A program made the position numbers and the translations under genes. From NCBI GenBank assembly GCA_024695285.1, contig JAILIM010000015.1:1-58280 (forward strand): a stretch of DNA of 58,280 nt, given 5' to 3'. Shown one piece after another: positions 8,934 through 17,496 of the stretch (the stretch's first letter is position 1; each line of letters starts with the position of its first letter). The notes under the pieces are model-generated. The model saw only the letters and a program-made list of their open reading frames with translations, did no database searches and had not been told where the DNA came from. Origin of the DNA: Bacteroidales bacterium (GTDB lineage: Bacteria > Bacteroidota > Bacteroidia > Bacteroidales > UBA932).

Positions 8934-10962
8934 CGTTCTTGCAATATTTCTCTATGACTCCGTAGGCGTCCTTGATGCCGAGGGAGCCGGCCATGGACAG
9001 GTCGATGCAGCCTTTCTCCTTGTCTTTCACGTAGATAAGCACGAGACCGCGGTTGAAATAGGCATCGCCCATGGAAGGGTAGAGTTTGATGGCCTGGGAG
9101 TAGCCGTCGATGGCTTCGACCATCTCGCCGCTCAGGCAGTAGAGGTTGCCGAGGTTGTAGTAGAGATAGGGTATGTCGGGCACGATTTCGGTCGCCGCCT
9201 GCATGTCCTCGATGGCTTCGGAGTAGTCGTAGGTGCGGGCAACACGGTCGGACACGCGGGCACGGGTGGAGCCTTTGTCGTCCATGGCGAGCGTCTGCAC
9301 GTTGCCTTCGAGGGAGGCGATGAATTCGATCATTTCAGCCCGCAGGACGCCGCGGTTCATGAGGTAGAATGCTTTGTAGTAGCGGGAGTAGCGGTCGCGC
9401 TCTTCATCGCCTTCCGCGGCGGAGACGGCCTTGTCGAACCAGCTGAGGGCTCCGGTGAAATTCTTCTGCTGGACGTCGTAGATGCCCTTTATGAAGAAGG
9501 TTTCGGAAGGGGAGAGTTCCACCTTGCCGGCGCCGGTACTGTTGTCGCCTGCCAGCACGGATGAGAGCGACCGGACGAGCTTCAGGGTGACGAGGCTGTC
9601 GCTGTTGGAGACGACCACGGGCACGGGGACGGAGTCGGTGAAGCGGTCGAGCAGCGGGTTCTCGTAGCGATTGCTCAAGGCTATGTTGCGGGCTTCTCTT
9701 TGGGCTGCGAGCTTGAATTTGAACAGCGGCCGCAGGCGTATGTCGATGTCGCGGTGCTGGAGGAGTTCGTTGTCGAAGTCTTTCTTTGCGAAATCGGCAT
9801 CCAGGGCCAGCAGGGCGTTATATTTCTTGGTCGTGTCGGCGAACGAGGCCTCGCCGCTGGCATTCTTGGCGCGGTACTCGCCGACCTTACGCTGGGCGGT
9901 CTTGTAGTCGGCGCGTGACTCCTTCATCATGCCCAGGCGGTTCTCAACGTAGGAGCGGTTCAGGTAGGCCTTGGCGAAGTCGGGATAGAGTTCGATCGCG
10001 CGGTCGTAGTCGGAGAGGGCGTCGCGGTAGCGTCCCATTTCCATGAATATGGCGGCTCGGTTGAAATAAGCGAGTACGTTGCGGGGATTGATGTTGATGA
10101 CGTGGTCCATGTCTTCCAGGGCGTTCCTGAAGTCGCCTACCTGGGCGTAGAGCAGGGACCTGTTGTAGAGAGTGAGGGCATTGCCGGGCTCGTCCTTGAG
10201 CACGCGGTTCAGGTCGCGCATGGCGGCGTTGTAGTCGTGCATTTCATAGTGGAGCAGCGCCCTGTTGAAGTAGGCGAAGGTGTTGGTGCTGTCGAGTTCG
10301 ATGGCTTTGGACAGGTCTTCGACGGCCTCGGGGAAGCGTTCCTGGGCTGCGTAGAGACGGCCGCGGCGGACGTAGCATTCGGGCTCGAAACGGTCGAGCT
10401 TGATGGCCTTGTTGTAGTCGTCCATGGCCTTCAGTGTGTCGCCTAAGAATAGGTAGGTGGCGCCGCGGTTCAGGTATGCCGACGGGTCCTTGCCTTCCTT
10501 GGCTATGTAGCGGTTGAAGTCGGAAACGGCCTCAGGGAAGCGCTGGGCGAGGAAATTTGTCACGCCGCGGCTGTAGTAGATGCCGATGAAACCGGGGCGT
10601 AGGCTGATTGCCTTGTCGAAGTCGTCGAAGGCTTTGTCGTAGTCGCCGGTGCGGCTTTCGGTGATGGCACGATAGTGGTAGCCGTTGGTGAACACGGGGT
10701 TGAGCCGGACGGAGCGGTTGAAGTCGGACTGGGCGCCGCGTATGTCGCCGAGGTTGTATTTGGCGATGCCCCTGAAGAAGAAGCACCAGTAGTCGGTCGA
10801 GTCGAGGCGGGCGAGGATGTTGAAGTGCTCGATTGCCAGGCTGTATTTTCCGTCCTGCAGGGCGAGGCGGCCGCGCATGCTGAAGACGTCCTTGTCGTAT
10901 TGGGCGAGGGCGGATGGCAGGAATGCGAACAGTATCGCTATTGCAAGGAGAAACTTTTTCAC
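8920..10962 (-). CDS. Exported tetratricopeptide-repeat protein
   Basis: About 680 residues with signal peptide MKKFLLAIAILFAFLPSALA and a long array of 34-residue TPR units (for example ALSDYDRAIELYPDFAKAYL) over residues 20-350. A linker follows, then a second TPR block at the C-terminus. TPR solenoids mediate protein-protein interaction; the location is periplasmic or outer-membrane facing. I chose the GTG at 10962 because a TAnnTTTG element (10971-10978 on the minus strand) sits 8 nt upstream, the spacing seen at other genes here, and it gives a clean signal peptide. An ATG at 10983 is in frame but would lie upstream of the promoter element. The stop codon region overlaps the downstream metallo-hydrolase start. 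Confidence 0.85.
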   Translation of the reverse strand: MKKFLLAIAILFAFLPSALAQYDKDVFSMRGRLALQDGKYSLAIEHFNILARLDSTDYWCFFFRGIAKYNLGDIRGAQSDFNRSVRLNPVFTNGYHYRAITESRTGDYDKAFDDFDKAISLRPGFIGIYYSRGVTNFLAQRFPEAVSDFNRYIAKEGKDPSAYLNRGATYLFLGDTLKAMDDYNKAIKLDRFEPECYVRRGRLYAAQERFPEAVEDLSKAIELDSTNTFAYFNRALLHYEMHDYNAAMRDLNRVLKDEPGNALTLYNRSLLYAQVGDFRNALEDMDHVININPRNVLAYFNRAAIFMEMGRYRDALSDYDRAIELYPDFAKAYLNRSYVENRLGMMKESRADYKTAQRKVGEYRAKNASGEASFADTTKKYNALLALDADFAKKDFDNELLQHRDIDIRLRPLFKFKLAAQREARNIALSNRYENPLLDRFTDSVPVPVVVSNSDSLVTLKLVRSLSSVLAGDNSTGAGKVELSPSETFFIKGIYDVQQKNFTGALSWFDKAVSAAEGDEERDRYSRYYKAFYLMNRGVLRAEMIEFIASLEGNVQTLAMDDKGSTRARVSDRVARTYDYSEAIEDMQAATEIVPDIPYLYYNLGNLYCLSGEMVEAIDGYSQAIKLYPSMGDAYFNRGLVLIYVKDKEKGCIDLSMAGSLGIKDAYGVIEKYCKNDEQR

Positions 10963-10978
10963 TACATTTGCAAAGATA
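10963..10978. promoter_or_regulatory. Face-to-face bidirectional promoter elements (TAnnTTTG on both strands)
   Basis: TACATTTG on + (10963-10970) abuts TATCTTTG on - (10971-10978), forming a palindromic TTTGCAAA core. The + element faces the M28 peptidase gene and the - element faces the TPR gene. Transcripts started from both would overlap by roughly ten nucleotides. The match to the Bacteroidetes -7 consensus is exact on both strands; usage is inferred. Confidence 0.5.
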
Positions 10979-10996
10979 ATCATTTATCGTGCCGAA

Positions 10997-11839
10997 TTGA
11001 AGCTTGTGGATAAAATATTTGCCGTGCTTGTCTCGCTTGTGCTTTCCCTTCCGGTCAGTGCCGGAATCAGGGAGGATCTTGAGCATCTTGCGGATCCGCT
11101 GCTCGAAGGCAGGGGCCTTGCGTCCCGCGGCGGCACGGAGGCTTCGTTCTATCTGACGCGGCGCCTGCAGCAGTGCGGCTATGATGTGCGGTATCAGTGT
11201 TTTCCCACTTCCAGGGGCGTGGGTCGCAATGTTTATGCCGTCTGCAAGGGTGACTCGCGCTCCGATAAATACACGCTGGTGTGCGCGCATTATGACGGCA
11301 TAGGTACGATTGACGGCACGGTATATCCGGGCGCGGACGCCAATGCTTCGGGAGTGGCGCTCCTGCTGTATCTGGCAGGGGAGCTCAGGGGAAGCGGGCG
11401 TAACTTTATCTTTGCGGCGCTGGATGCATATTCGGAGAAACTGGCGGGCGCGGAGGCTTTTGCGGGCTTGCCCTTGAAACTTGGCATGGTGGTGAATATC
11501 GACACTGTGGGCAGCACCCTGGCGCCGCCGAACAAGTACCGTCCGGACTTCCTTATTGCGCTGGGAGGCAAGCCCTACGAGAAGCAGCTGGAGGCGGCCA
11601 ATGCCGGGCCGGGGCTGCGTCTCTACTATGACTACTATCGCAGCAAGGGCTTTACGGATTATTTTTATACTAAGATTTCCGACCAGGCTCCTTTCCTCCG
11701 CAAAGGCATTCCGGCGGTGATGTTCACTTCAGGCATCACGATGAAGACGAACAAGGCTGACGATACGGCCGAAACGCTTGACTATGAGGTGCTTGAGAGG
11801 CGGGCCACGCTTATATTGAATTGGTTAAACAGTTTATGA
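10997..11839 (+). CDS. M28-family metallopeptidase-like exported protein
   Basis: About 280 residues with an N-terminal signal peptide or anchor (KIFAVLVSLVLSLPVSAG). The M28 fold is indicated by CAHYDG (H and D), the bridging Asp in YPGADANASG, the acidic pair region AYSEKLAGAEAF and VNIDTVG. The usual last zinc ligand motif (YHxxxDT) is replaced by KTNKADDT, so one ligand is non-canonical; family members in Bacteroidetes may share this. No ATG fits; TTG 10997 and GTG 11006 are the candidate starts, 26-35 nt after a TACATTTG element. The stop codon overlaps the ATG of the following dipeptidase (ATGA), implying coupling. The substrate is unknown; aminopeptidase or peptidoglycan-peptide processing is plausible. 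Confidence 0.75.
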   Translation: MKLVDKIFAVLVSLVLSLPVSAGIREDLEHLADPLLEGRGLASRGGTEASFYLTRRLQQCGYDVRYQCFPTSRGVGRNVYAVCKGDSRSDKYTLVCAHYDGIGTIDGTVYPGADANASGVALLLYLAGELRGSGRNFIFAALDAYSEKLAGAEAFAGLPLKLGMVVNIDTVGSTLAPPNKYRPDFLIALGGKPYEKQLEAANAGPGLRLYYDYYRSKGFTDYFYTKISDQAPFLRKGIPAVMFTSGITMKTNKADDTAETLDYEVLERRATLILNWLNSL

Positions 11840-12567
11840 ATATGAAGAAGTTATATCCTCTTTTCTTTCTGCTCTGCGTCCTTTTCGGCTGCAAGACGGA
11901 CCCGACTGCCGACAGCAGCGCCTTCGTGAACATTCCCGACGTGATTCCGGACTGCATCCTGGAGATACGCTACTACAGTACGTTCAATTTCGTGGGCACG
12001 AGGGTTGACGGCTACAACCAGCCGACGGCTATCCTGACGCGCCAGGCGGCCGACAGCCTGAAGGTGGTCAGCGACGAGCTGCTTACAAAGGGGTATCGAC
12101 TGAGGATATATGACGCCTACAGGCCGCAGTGTGCGGTGGATCATTTCGTCCGCTGGGCGGCAGACCTGCAGGACACGCTGCTGAAGCGGAATTTCTATCC
12201 GGACGTGGACAAGAGCGTGCTTTTCGAGCAGGAATACATAATGAAGAGGTCGGGGCACACGCGCGGCTCCACTGTGGATCTGACGCTGTTTGACGTCGAG
12301 ACGGGCAAGGATGTCGACATGGGCGGCGTTTTCGACTGGTTCGGCATCGAGAGCCACCCGGACTACGGCGGCAATCCCGAGACCGGTGAGTTCACCGGCG
12401 CCGAGGGCATCACTGCCGAGCAGTTCGCGAACCGCATGCTTCTCCGCACCACCATGCTCAGCCATGGTTTCAAGCCCATCGACAGCGAGTGGTGGCATTT
12501 CACCCTCGCCGCCGAGCCCTTCCCCGACACCTACTTCACCTTCCCCGTCGAAGACCTGAAGAAATAA
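11836..12567 (+). CDS. D-Ala-D-Ala dipeptidase-like lipoprotein (M15D, VanX/DdpX family)
   Basis: About 243 residues. The lipobox LLCVLFGCKT near the N-terminus marks it as a lipoprotein. The M15D zinc site is visible: SGHTRGSTVDLTL (His and Asp ligands, compare SxHxxGxAxD) and EWWHFTL (catalytic Glu and third ligand His). VanX/DdpX enzymes hydrolyse D-Ala-D-Ala dipeptide; here the lipid anchor places the enzyme outside the cytoplasm, so it more likely salvages dipeptides from wall turnover than confers glycopeptide resistance (no van genes nearby). Translation is coupled to the M28 gene by an ATGA overlap at 11836; a second ATG at 11842 is the alternative start. A terminator follows. Confidence 0.88.
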   Translation: MNMKKLYPLFFLLCVLFGCKTDPTADSSAFVNIPDVIPDCILEIRYYSTFNFVGTRVDGYNQPTAILTRQAADSLKVVSDELLTKGYRLRIYDAYRPQCAVDHFVRWAADLQDTLLKRNFYPDVDKSVLFEQEYIMKRSGHTRGSTVDLTLFDVETGKDVDMGGVFDWFGIESHPDYGGNPETGEFTGAEGITAEQFANRMLLRTTMLSHGFKPIDSEWWHFTLAAEPFPDTYFTFPVEDLKK

Positions 12568-12584
12568 TTCCTCCGCCCCATTCA

Positions 12585-12608
12585 AGTGGCCATGGATGGC
12601 CACTGTTT
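12585..12608 (+). terminator. Rho-independent terminator after the M28/dipeptidase pair
   Basis: An 8-bp perfect stem AGTGGCCA/TGGCCACT with a 4-nt loop is followed by GTTTT. It separates the + strand dipeptidase gene from the convergent membrane protein gene. Confidence 0.6.
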
Positions 12609-12643
12609 TGCAGTTGCAATCTCTTCTCCTATATACTTTATAA

Positions 12644-13414
12644 TCAGAAGCTGAGCGTCATGCTGATGCCGGCGGTGGGCTGCAGGCCGGTGGAGCCGAC
12701 GGACGGCACGAAGGCTATCTGCGGCGTAAAGTGGAGGTCCTGATAATACATATTCTTGACCTTGGCTATGTTGACGGCGTCGCAGATATTCCAGATGTTG
12801 AAGGCCAGGTGGGCCGTGGCCGTGATCAGTGCAGCACAGAAGGATGCTCCTAACAGGGCGTTCGACTTGACTGAAGACATACCGTTGTCCCTGTAATAAG
12901 TGGAGCCGTCTGCTGCGGCGTAGAACATCAATGACGCTTCCGTGGTTTCCAAAATGGAGAAGCAGACATTGGCCGTGAAGATACCAAGCCCCCGGCCCCA
13001 TTCGTTGTCGATACACTGGCCCAGGCCCGGAATTAAGAATGACGCGATTCCGGATATGGCCGGAACGAAAGGATCGTCGAATTTTGCCTTGTATTGTCTC
13101 GGGTCGTAGACGGAATTGATGTCTCTATAGCGGACATTGCGTGAGTCGGCGTGGTAATTATGCCACTCAGAAAGCGGCTCGCTGTATTCTTCGACGATGC
13201 CGTTTTCGTAACTGATGGACCGGATTTCCGACAGAGGCAGCACGTAATCGGGACCGTTGGGATTGTCCATACGCCTGAAACGTACTGAGTTATCGCTGAT
13301 TTCGATCACCTTGGCCTTTATGACGTCTCCGTTGATTTTGGTGATAATGTCGTCTGCCAGGACATTGAGTGCCGCGATGCAGAGCAGGATGGCTGTCGCT
13401 ATGAGCTTTTTCAT
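12644..13414 (-). CDS. Exported/membrane protein of unknown function
   Basis: A 256-residue protein with signal peptide MKKLIATAILLCIAALNVLA. Residues about 21-75 form a small beta module (ITKINGDVIKAKVIEISDNS, then VLPLSEIRSISYENG) common in Bacteroidetes exported proteins. The second half has glycine-rich hydrophobic segments (SGIASFLIPGLGQCIDNEWG, and two further membrane-like stretches near 140 and 185), similar to DUF5683-type membrane proteins. It starts 1 nt after the ybaK stop codon and is surely in the same transcript, but this gives no functional clue. I cannot assign a function. Confidence 0.75.
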   Translation of the reverse strand: MKKLIATAILLCIAALNVLADDIITKINGDVIKAKVIEISDNSVRFRRMDNPNGPDYVLPLSEIRSISYENGIVEEYSEPLSEWHNYHADSRNVRYRDINSVYDPRQYKAKFDDPFVPAISGIASFLIPGLGQCIDNEWGRGLGIFTANVCFSILETTEASLMFYAAADGSTYYRDNGMSSVKSNALLGASFCAALITATAHLAFNIWNICDAVNIAKVKNMYYQDLHFTPQIAFVPSVGSTGLQPTAGISMTLSF

Positions 13415-13415
13415 A

Positions 13416-13883
13416 TCAGATGGGGTATATTTGTGCGTTGATGAATGTAATAAGGTCCTTTGGGTTGATGCAAAGCTGGAGACCGCGCACGCCGGCGCTG
13501 ATGTAGATGGTATCGTGCAGCAGCGCGCTTTCGTGGATGTATGTGGGGAACGGCTTCTTCATGCCGATGGGAGAGCAGCCGCCGCGGATGTATCCGGTGA
13601 GCGGTAGCAGTTCCTTCAGGTGCAGCATTTCGCAGTTCTTGTTGCCGGAGATGCGGGCAGCCACCTTGAGGTCGACTTCGAATGAGCCTGGAATTACGCA
13701 GACGAGCGGGCCTGTCTTGTCGCCCCTCAGGACCAGGGTCTTGAAGACACGGTCGATATCCTCGCCCAGTTGCTCCGCCACATGTGAAGCCTCCAGATGC
13801 TCTTCATCGATGGCGTATTCGACGAGCGAGTAACTGATTCCTGCAGCATCCAGCAGCCTTGCCGCATTGGTCTTTTGTGCCAT
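13416..13883 (-). CDS. ybaK: YbaK/EbsC-type aminoacyl-tRNA deacylase
   Basis: A 155-residue cytoplasmic protein of the YbaK/ProX editing family, which hydrolyses Cys-tRNA(Pro) formed by mischarging. Family features visible are VFKTLVLRGDKTG (about residues 46-58, with the conserved Lys), the beta strand VCVIPGSFEVDLK and the substrate-pocket loop GYIRGGCSPIGMKK (about 97-110). Length matches the family. A perfect TATATTTG element (13891-13898, minus strand) ends 7 nt before the ATG, predicting an almost leaderless mRNA. The downstream membrane protein gene follows after 1 nt. Confidence 0.93.
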   Translation of the reverse strand: MAQKTNAARLLDAAGISYSLVEYAIDEEHLEASHVAEQLGEDIDRVFKTLVLRGDKTGPLVCVIPGSFEVDLKVAARISGNKNCEMLHLKELLPLTGYIRGGCSPIGMKKPFPTYIHESALLHDTIYISAGVRGLQLCINPKDLITFINAQIYPI

Positions 13884-13900
13884 AGTCCTGCAAATATAAT

Positions 13901-13940
13901 ATAATTACGGCGCGATTCCTTCGATTCGCGCCGTAATTAT
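13901..13940. terminator. Strong hairpin terminator behind nifJ
   Basis: A 15-bp perfect inverted repeat (13901-13915 with 13926-13940) with a 10-nt loop lies just downstream of the nifJ stop and overlaps the upstream part of the ybaK promoter. There is no long T-run on the minus strand but AT-rich sequence follows. It probably ends the fabD-nifJ transcript. Confidence 0.6.
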
Positions 13941-13954
13941 TTATGCGGAAACTC

Positions 13955-16900
13955 TTACTCGGAGAGTTTCTTGTAGGTGTTGTAGCGGATCTTGGCGAAC
14001 TCTTCGGTCTTGGCGAGGAGCTCTCCGGCGCTTTCGGGATAGAGCTTGCTCAGGGACGCGAAGCGGACCTCGCCCTTGAGGAAGTCCTGGAACTTGGTCC
14101 AGTCGGGCTCCTTGGAGTCGAGGCTGAACGGGTTCTTGCCGGCTTCTTCGAGAGTGGGGTTGTAGCGGTAGAGGTGCCAGTAGCCGCAGTCGACGGCGAG
14201 CTTCTCTTCCTTCTGGCTCAGGCCCATGCCGGCCTTGAGTCCGTGGTTGATACAAGGAGCGTAGGCGATGATGAGGGACGGTCCGTCGTAGGCCTCGGCT
14301 TCCTTGATGGCGTTCATGTACTGTACGGGGCTTGCACCCATTGCAACCTGGGCGACATAGACGTAGCCGTAGCTCATGGCCATCATTCCGAGATCCTTCT
14401 TGCGTATCTTCTTGCCGGAAGCGGCGAACTTGGCGATAGCGCCTGCAGGGGTAGCCTTGGAGGACTGGCCGCCGGTGTTGGAATAGACCTCGGTGTCGAG
14501 CACCAGGATGTTGACGTTCTCACCGCTGGCAAGGACGTGGTCCAGACCACCGTATCCGATGTCGTAGGAGGCTCCGTCGCCGCCGAAGATCCACTGGCTG
14601 CGGGCAGGGATGTACTGCTTGAGGGCCAGGATGCTCTTGCTGACGTCGCAGCCGCATGCTTCCATCATCGGGACGAGCTTGTCGGAGACCTCGCGGGTCA
14701 CGGCGTAGTCGCCGCGGTTGTCGAGCCACTTCTGGTAGAGCTCCTTCATTTCAGGGGAGCACTTCTCGCACTCGAGACCCTTCTTCATGAGGTTTGCTAT
14801 AGTCTCGCGGATGCGCTCGCTGCCGAGCCTCATGCCGAGGCCGAACTCGCAGAAGTCCTCGAACAGGGAGTTCTGCCATGCGGGGCCACGGCCCTTGTCG
14901 TTGGTGCAGTAAGGGGAAGCGGGGAAGGAGGCGCCGTAGATGGAGGAGCATCCGGTGGCGTTGGCAATCATCATGTGGTCGCCGAACAGCTGGGTGATGT
15001 TCTTGATGTACGGGGTCTCGCCGCATCCTGCGCAGGCGCCGCTGAACTCGAAGAGAGGCTGGGCGAACTGTGCGGCCTTCATGTTGGACTTGGGATCGAA
15101 CGGCTGCTTGTAGCCTATCTTTGCATTGAGGTAGTCGTAGTTGGCCTGCTCGGAGGTGTTGTCCAGGTAGGACTCCATCTTGAGGGCCTTCTCCTTGGCG
15201 AGGCAGACGTCGACGCAGTTGCCGCAGCCGGTACAGTCGGCGACGGAGACGCTGAGGGCGTACTTGTACTGCTTGAGGTTGGCCTTGCCGTCAGAAATCT
15301 TGAGGCCTGCGGGCACGGCGGCTGCCTCTTCCTCGGTCAGGAGGAACGGACGGATAGCGGCGTGAGGGCAGACGAAGGCGCAGGTGTTGCACTGGATACA
15401 CTTCTCGGCATCCCAGACGGGCACGTTGACTGCCACGCCACGCTTCTCGAAGGCAGCGGTGCCGGCGGGCATGGTGCCGTCCTGCCAGGGCACGAATGCG
15501 CTGACGGGGAGGGTGTCGCCGCACTGTGCGTTCACGACGTCGGCAATCTCCTTGACGAAGGCGGGAGCAAGACGCTTGGCGTTGGGATTCACGAACTTGG
15601 CGGTGATGTTGGCCCACTCTGCGGGAACCTTGACCTCGGTGTACTCGCCGCCGCGGTCGATGGCCGCGTAGTTCATGTTGACCACGTTCTCGCCCTTCTT
15701 GCCGTAGCTCTTCAGGGCGGCATCCTTCATGTACTTGACTGCATCCTCGGCGGGAATGATGCCGGTGATGCGGAAGAATGCGGACTGGAGAATGGTGTTG
15801 GTGCGGCCGCCCAGGCCGATCTCGGCGGCAATCTTGGTCGCGTTGATGATGTAGAGCTTTATGTGCTTCCTGCCGATGACGGCCTTGGCGTGGTCGGGGA
15901 TGCGCTTGAGGGTCTCTTCCTCATCCCAGAGGGAGTTCAGCAGGAGGCTGCCGCCTTCCTTGATGCCCTTGAGCACGTCGTACTTCTCAAGATAGGAAGG
16001 GACGTGGCAGGCCACGAAGTCGGGAGTGCCGACGAGATACGGGGCCTTGATGGGGGACTTGCCGAAGCGAAGGTGCGAGCAGGTATATCCGCCGGACTTC
16101 TTGGAGTCGTAGTCGAAGTAGGCCTGGCTGTAGAGGTCGGTGTGGGTGCCGATGATCTTGATGGTGTTCTTGTTGGCGCCGACGGTGCCGTCAGAGCCGA
16201 GACCGTAGAACTTGCACTCGGTGGTGCCGGGCTTCACGATGGAGATTTCCTCCTTGACAGGGAGGCTCTTGAAGGTCACGTCGTCGACGATGCCGATAGT
16301 GAAGTCGGGCGTCGGTGCCTCGAGGTCGAGGTTGTCATAGACGGCCAGGATCTGGGCCGGGGTGGTGTCCTTGGAGGAGAGACCGTAGCGGCCGCCGATC
16401 ACGAGGGGAGCGCCTTCCTTGCCCTGGAAGAGGGCCTTGACATCGAGGAAGAGGGGCTCGCCGAGGGCGCCGGGCTCCTTGGTGCGGTCCATGACGGCGA
16501 TCTTCTTGACGGTCTTGGGGAGCACCTTGAGTAAGTATTTCTCGGAGAAGGGACGGTAGAGATGGACGGAGACGAGACCGACCTTGCGGCCCTGGGCAGC
16601 GAGGAAGTCGATGGTCTCGCGTATGGTCTCGGTCACGGAACCCATCGCGACGATGATGTTCTCGGCCTTGGCGTCGCCGTAGTATTCGAACGGCCTGTAG
16701 CTGCGGCCGGTCAGTTCGCTGATTTCACCCATGTAGCGGGCCACGATGTCGGGAACGGCCTCGTAGACGCGGTTTCGGGATTCGACGGCCTGGAAATAGA
16801 CGTCGCCGTTCTGGGCGGTGCCGCGGGTCACGGGAGCGTCGGGGTTCAGGGCCCTGTCGCGGAAGCTCTGGAGTGCCTTCTCGCTGACCATCTTGCGCAG

Positions 16901-17473
16901 CGCGTCCTCATCGATGGCCTCTATCTTCTGGATTTCGTGGGAAGTGCGGAATCCGTCGAAGAAGTGGAGGAATGGAATGCTGGACTTGATCGTGGAAAGG
17001 TGAGCCACTGCGGCGAGGTCCTGGGCTTCCTGCACGGAGCCGGAGGCCAGCATCGCGAAGCCGGTCTGGCGGCATGCCATGACGTCCTGGTGGTCGCCGA
17101 AGATTGAGAGGGCGTGGGATGCCAGGGCGCGGGCGGAAACGTGGAAGACTGTCGGGAGCATTTCACCGGCAATCTTGTACATATTCGGAATCATGAGGAG
17201 CAGACCCTGGGATGCGGTGAACGTGCTTGTCAGGGCACCTGCCTGAAGGGATCCGTGGACGGCGCCCGCAGCGCCAGCTTCGCTCTGCATTTCCGTGACC
17301 TTGACGGTTTCGCCCCAGAGGTTCTTCTTGCCCTGGGCTGCCCACTCGTCAATGTTTTCCGCCATCGTGGACGAAGGCGTGATTGGATAGATGGCAGCGT
17401 GCTCGCTGAAAAGGTAGGCGATGTTGCTGGCCGCCTGGTTGCCGTCACAAGTGATGAATTTCTTTTGTGCCAT
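13955..17473 (-). CDS. nifJ: Pyruvate:ferredoxin (flavodoxin) oxidoreductase
   Basis: A 1172-residue single-chain PFOR, full length for the NifJ family. It oxidises pyruvate with CoA to acetyl-CoA and CO2, reducing ferredoxin, in the cytoplasm of anaerobes. Two 4Fe-4S clusters are carried by CIQCNTCAFVCP (about residue 694) and CTGCGNCVDVC (about 749). The C-terminal thiamine diphosphate domain starts with CAGCGETPY (about 814), ligand of the third cluster, and includes IFGGDGASYDIGYGG and the PFOR motif DTEVYSNTGGQSSKATP. Start: ATG giving MAQKKFITCDGNQ; an in-frame upstream extension is only the reverse reading of fabD. It lies 23 nt after fabD on the same strand and ends at a strong hairpin. 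Confidence 0.97.
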   Translation of the reverse strand: MAQKKFITCDGNQAASNIAYLFSEHAAIYPITPSSTMAENIDEWAAQGKKNLWGETVKVTEMQSEAGAAGAVHGSLQAGALTSTFTASQGLLLMIPNMYKIAGEMLPTVFHVSARALASHALSIFGDHQDVMACRQTGFAMLASGSVQEAQDLAAVAHLSTIKSSIPFLHFFDGFRTSHEIQKIEAIDEDALRKMVSEKALQSFRDRALNPDAPVTRGTAQNGDVYFQAVESRNRVYEAVPDIVARYMGEISELTGRSYRPFEYYGDAKAENIIVAMGSVTETIRETIDFLAAQGRKVGLVSVHLYRPFSEKYLLKVLPKTVKKIAVMDRTKEPGALGEPLFLDVKALFQGKEGAPLVIGGRYGLSSKDTTPAQILAVYDNLDLEAPTPDFTIGIVDDVTFKSLPVKEEISIVKPGTTECKFYGLGSDGTVGANKNTIKIIGTHTDLYSQAYFDYDSKKSGGYTCSHLRFGKSPIKAPYLVGTPDFVACHVPSYLEKYDVLKGIKEGGSLLLNSLWDEEETLKRIPDHAKAVIGRKHIKLYIINATKIAAEIGLGGRTNTILQSAFFRITGIIPAEDAVKYMKDAALKSYGKKGENVVNMNYAAIDRGGEYTEVKVPAEWANITAKFVNPNAKRLAPAFVKEIADVVNAQCGDTLPVSAFVPWQDGTMPAGTAAFEKRGVAVNVPVWDAEKCIQCNTCAFVCPHAAIRPFLLTEEEAAAVPAGLKISDGKANLKQYKYALSVSVADCTGCGNCVDVCLAKEKALKMESYLDNTSEQANYDYLNAKIGYKQPFDPKSNMKAAQFAQPLFEFSGACAGCGETPYIKNITQLFGDHMMIANATGCSSIYGASFPASPYCTNDKGRGPAWQNSLFEDFCEFGLGMRLGSERIRETIANLMKKGLECEKCSPEMKELYQKWLDNRGDYAVTREVSDKLVPMMEACGCDVSKSILALKQYIPARSQWIFGGDGASYDIGYGGLDHVLASGENVNILVLDTEVYSNTGGQSSKATPAGAIAKFAASGKKIRKKDLGMMAMSYGYVYVAQVAMGASPVQYMNAIKEAEAYDGPSLIIAYAPCINHGLKAGMGLSQKEEKLAVDCGYWHLYRYNPTLEEAGKNPFSLDSKEPDWTKFQDFLKGEVRFASLSKLYPESAGELLAKTEEFAKIRYNTYKKLSE

Positions 17474-17496
17474 AAAAGTGGTATATATTAAGGTTG

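Noticed and set aside
11836..12567. Vancomycin resistance gene vanX together with VanZ-like 4747-5148
   Set aside because: No vanH, vanA or vanRS genes are present, the two are on different transcripts, the dipeptidase is a lipoprotein, and Gram-negative Bacteroidales do not need it for glycopeptide resistance.
13943..16534. An 863-codon open frame on + opposite nifJ
   Set aside because: It is the antisense shadow of a GC3-rich, highly expressed gene; it has no signal, motif or promoter, and composition is Gly/Val/Leu/Glu-rich as expected from reverse reading.
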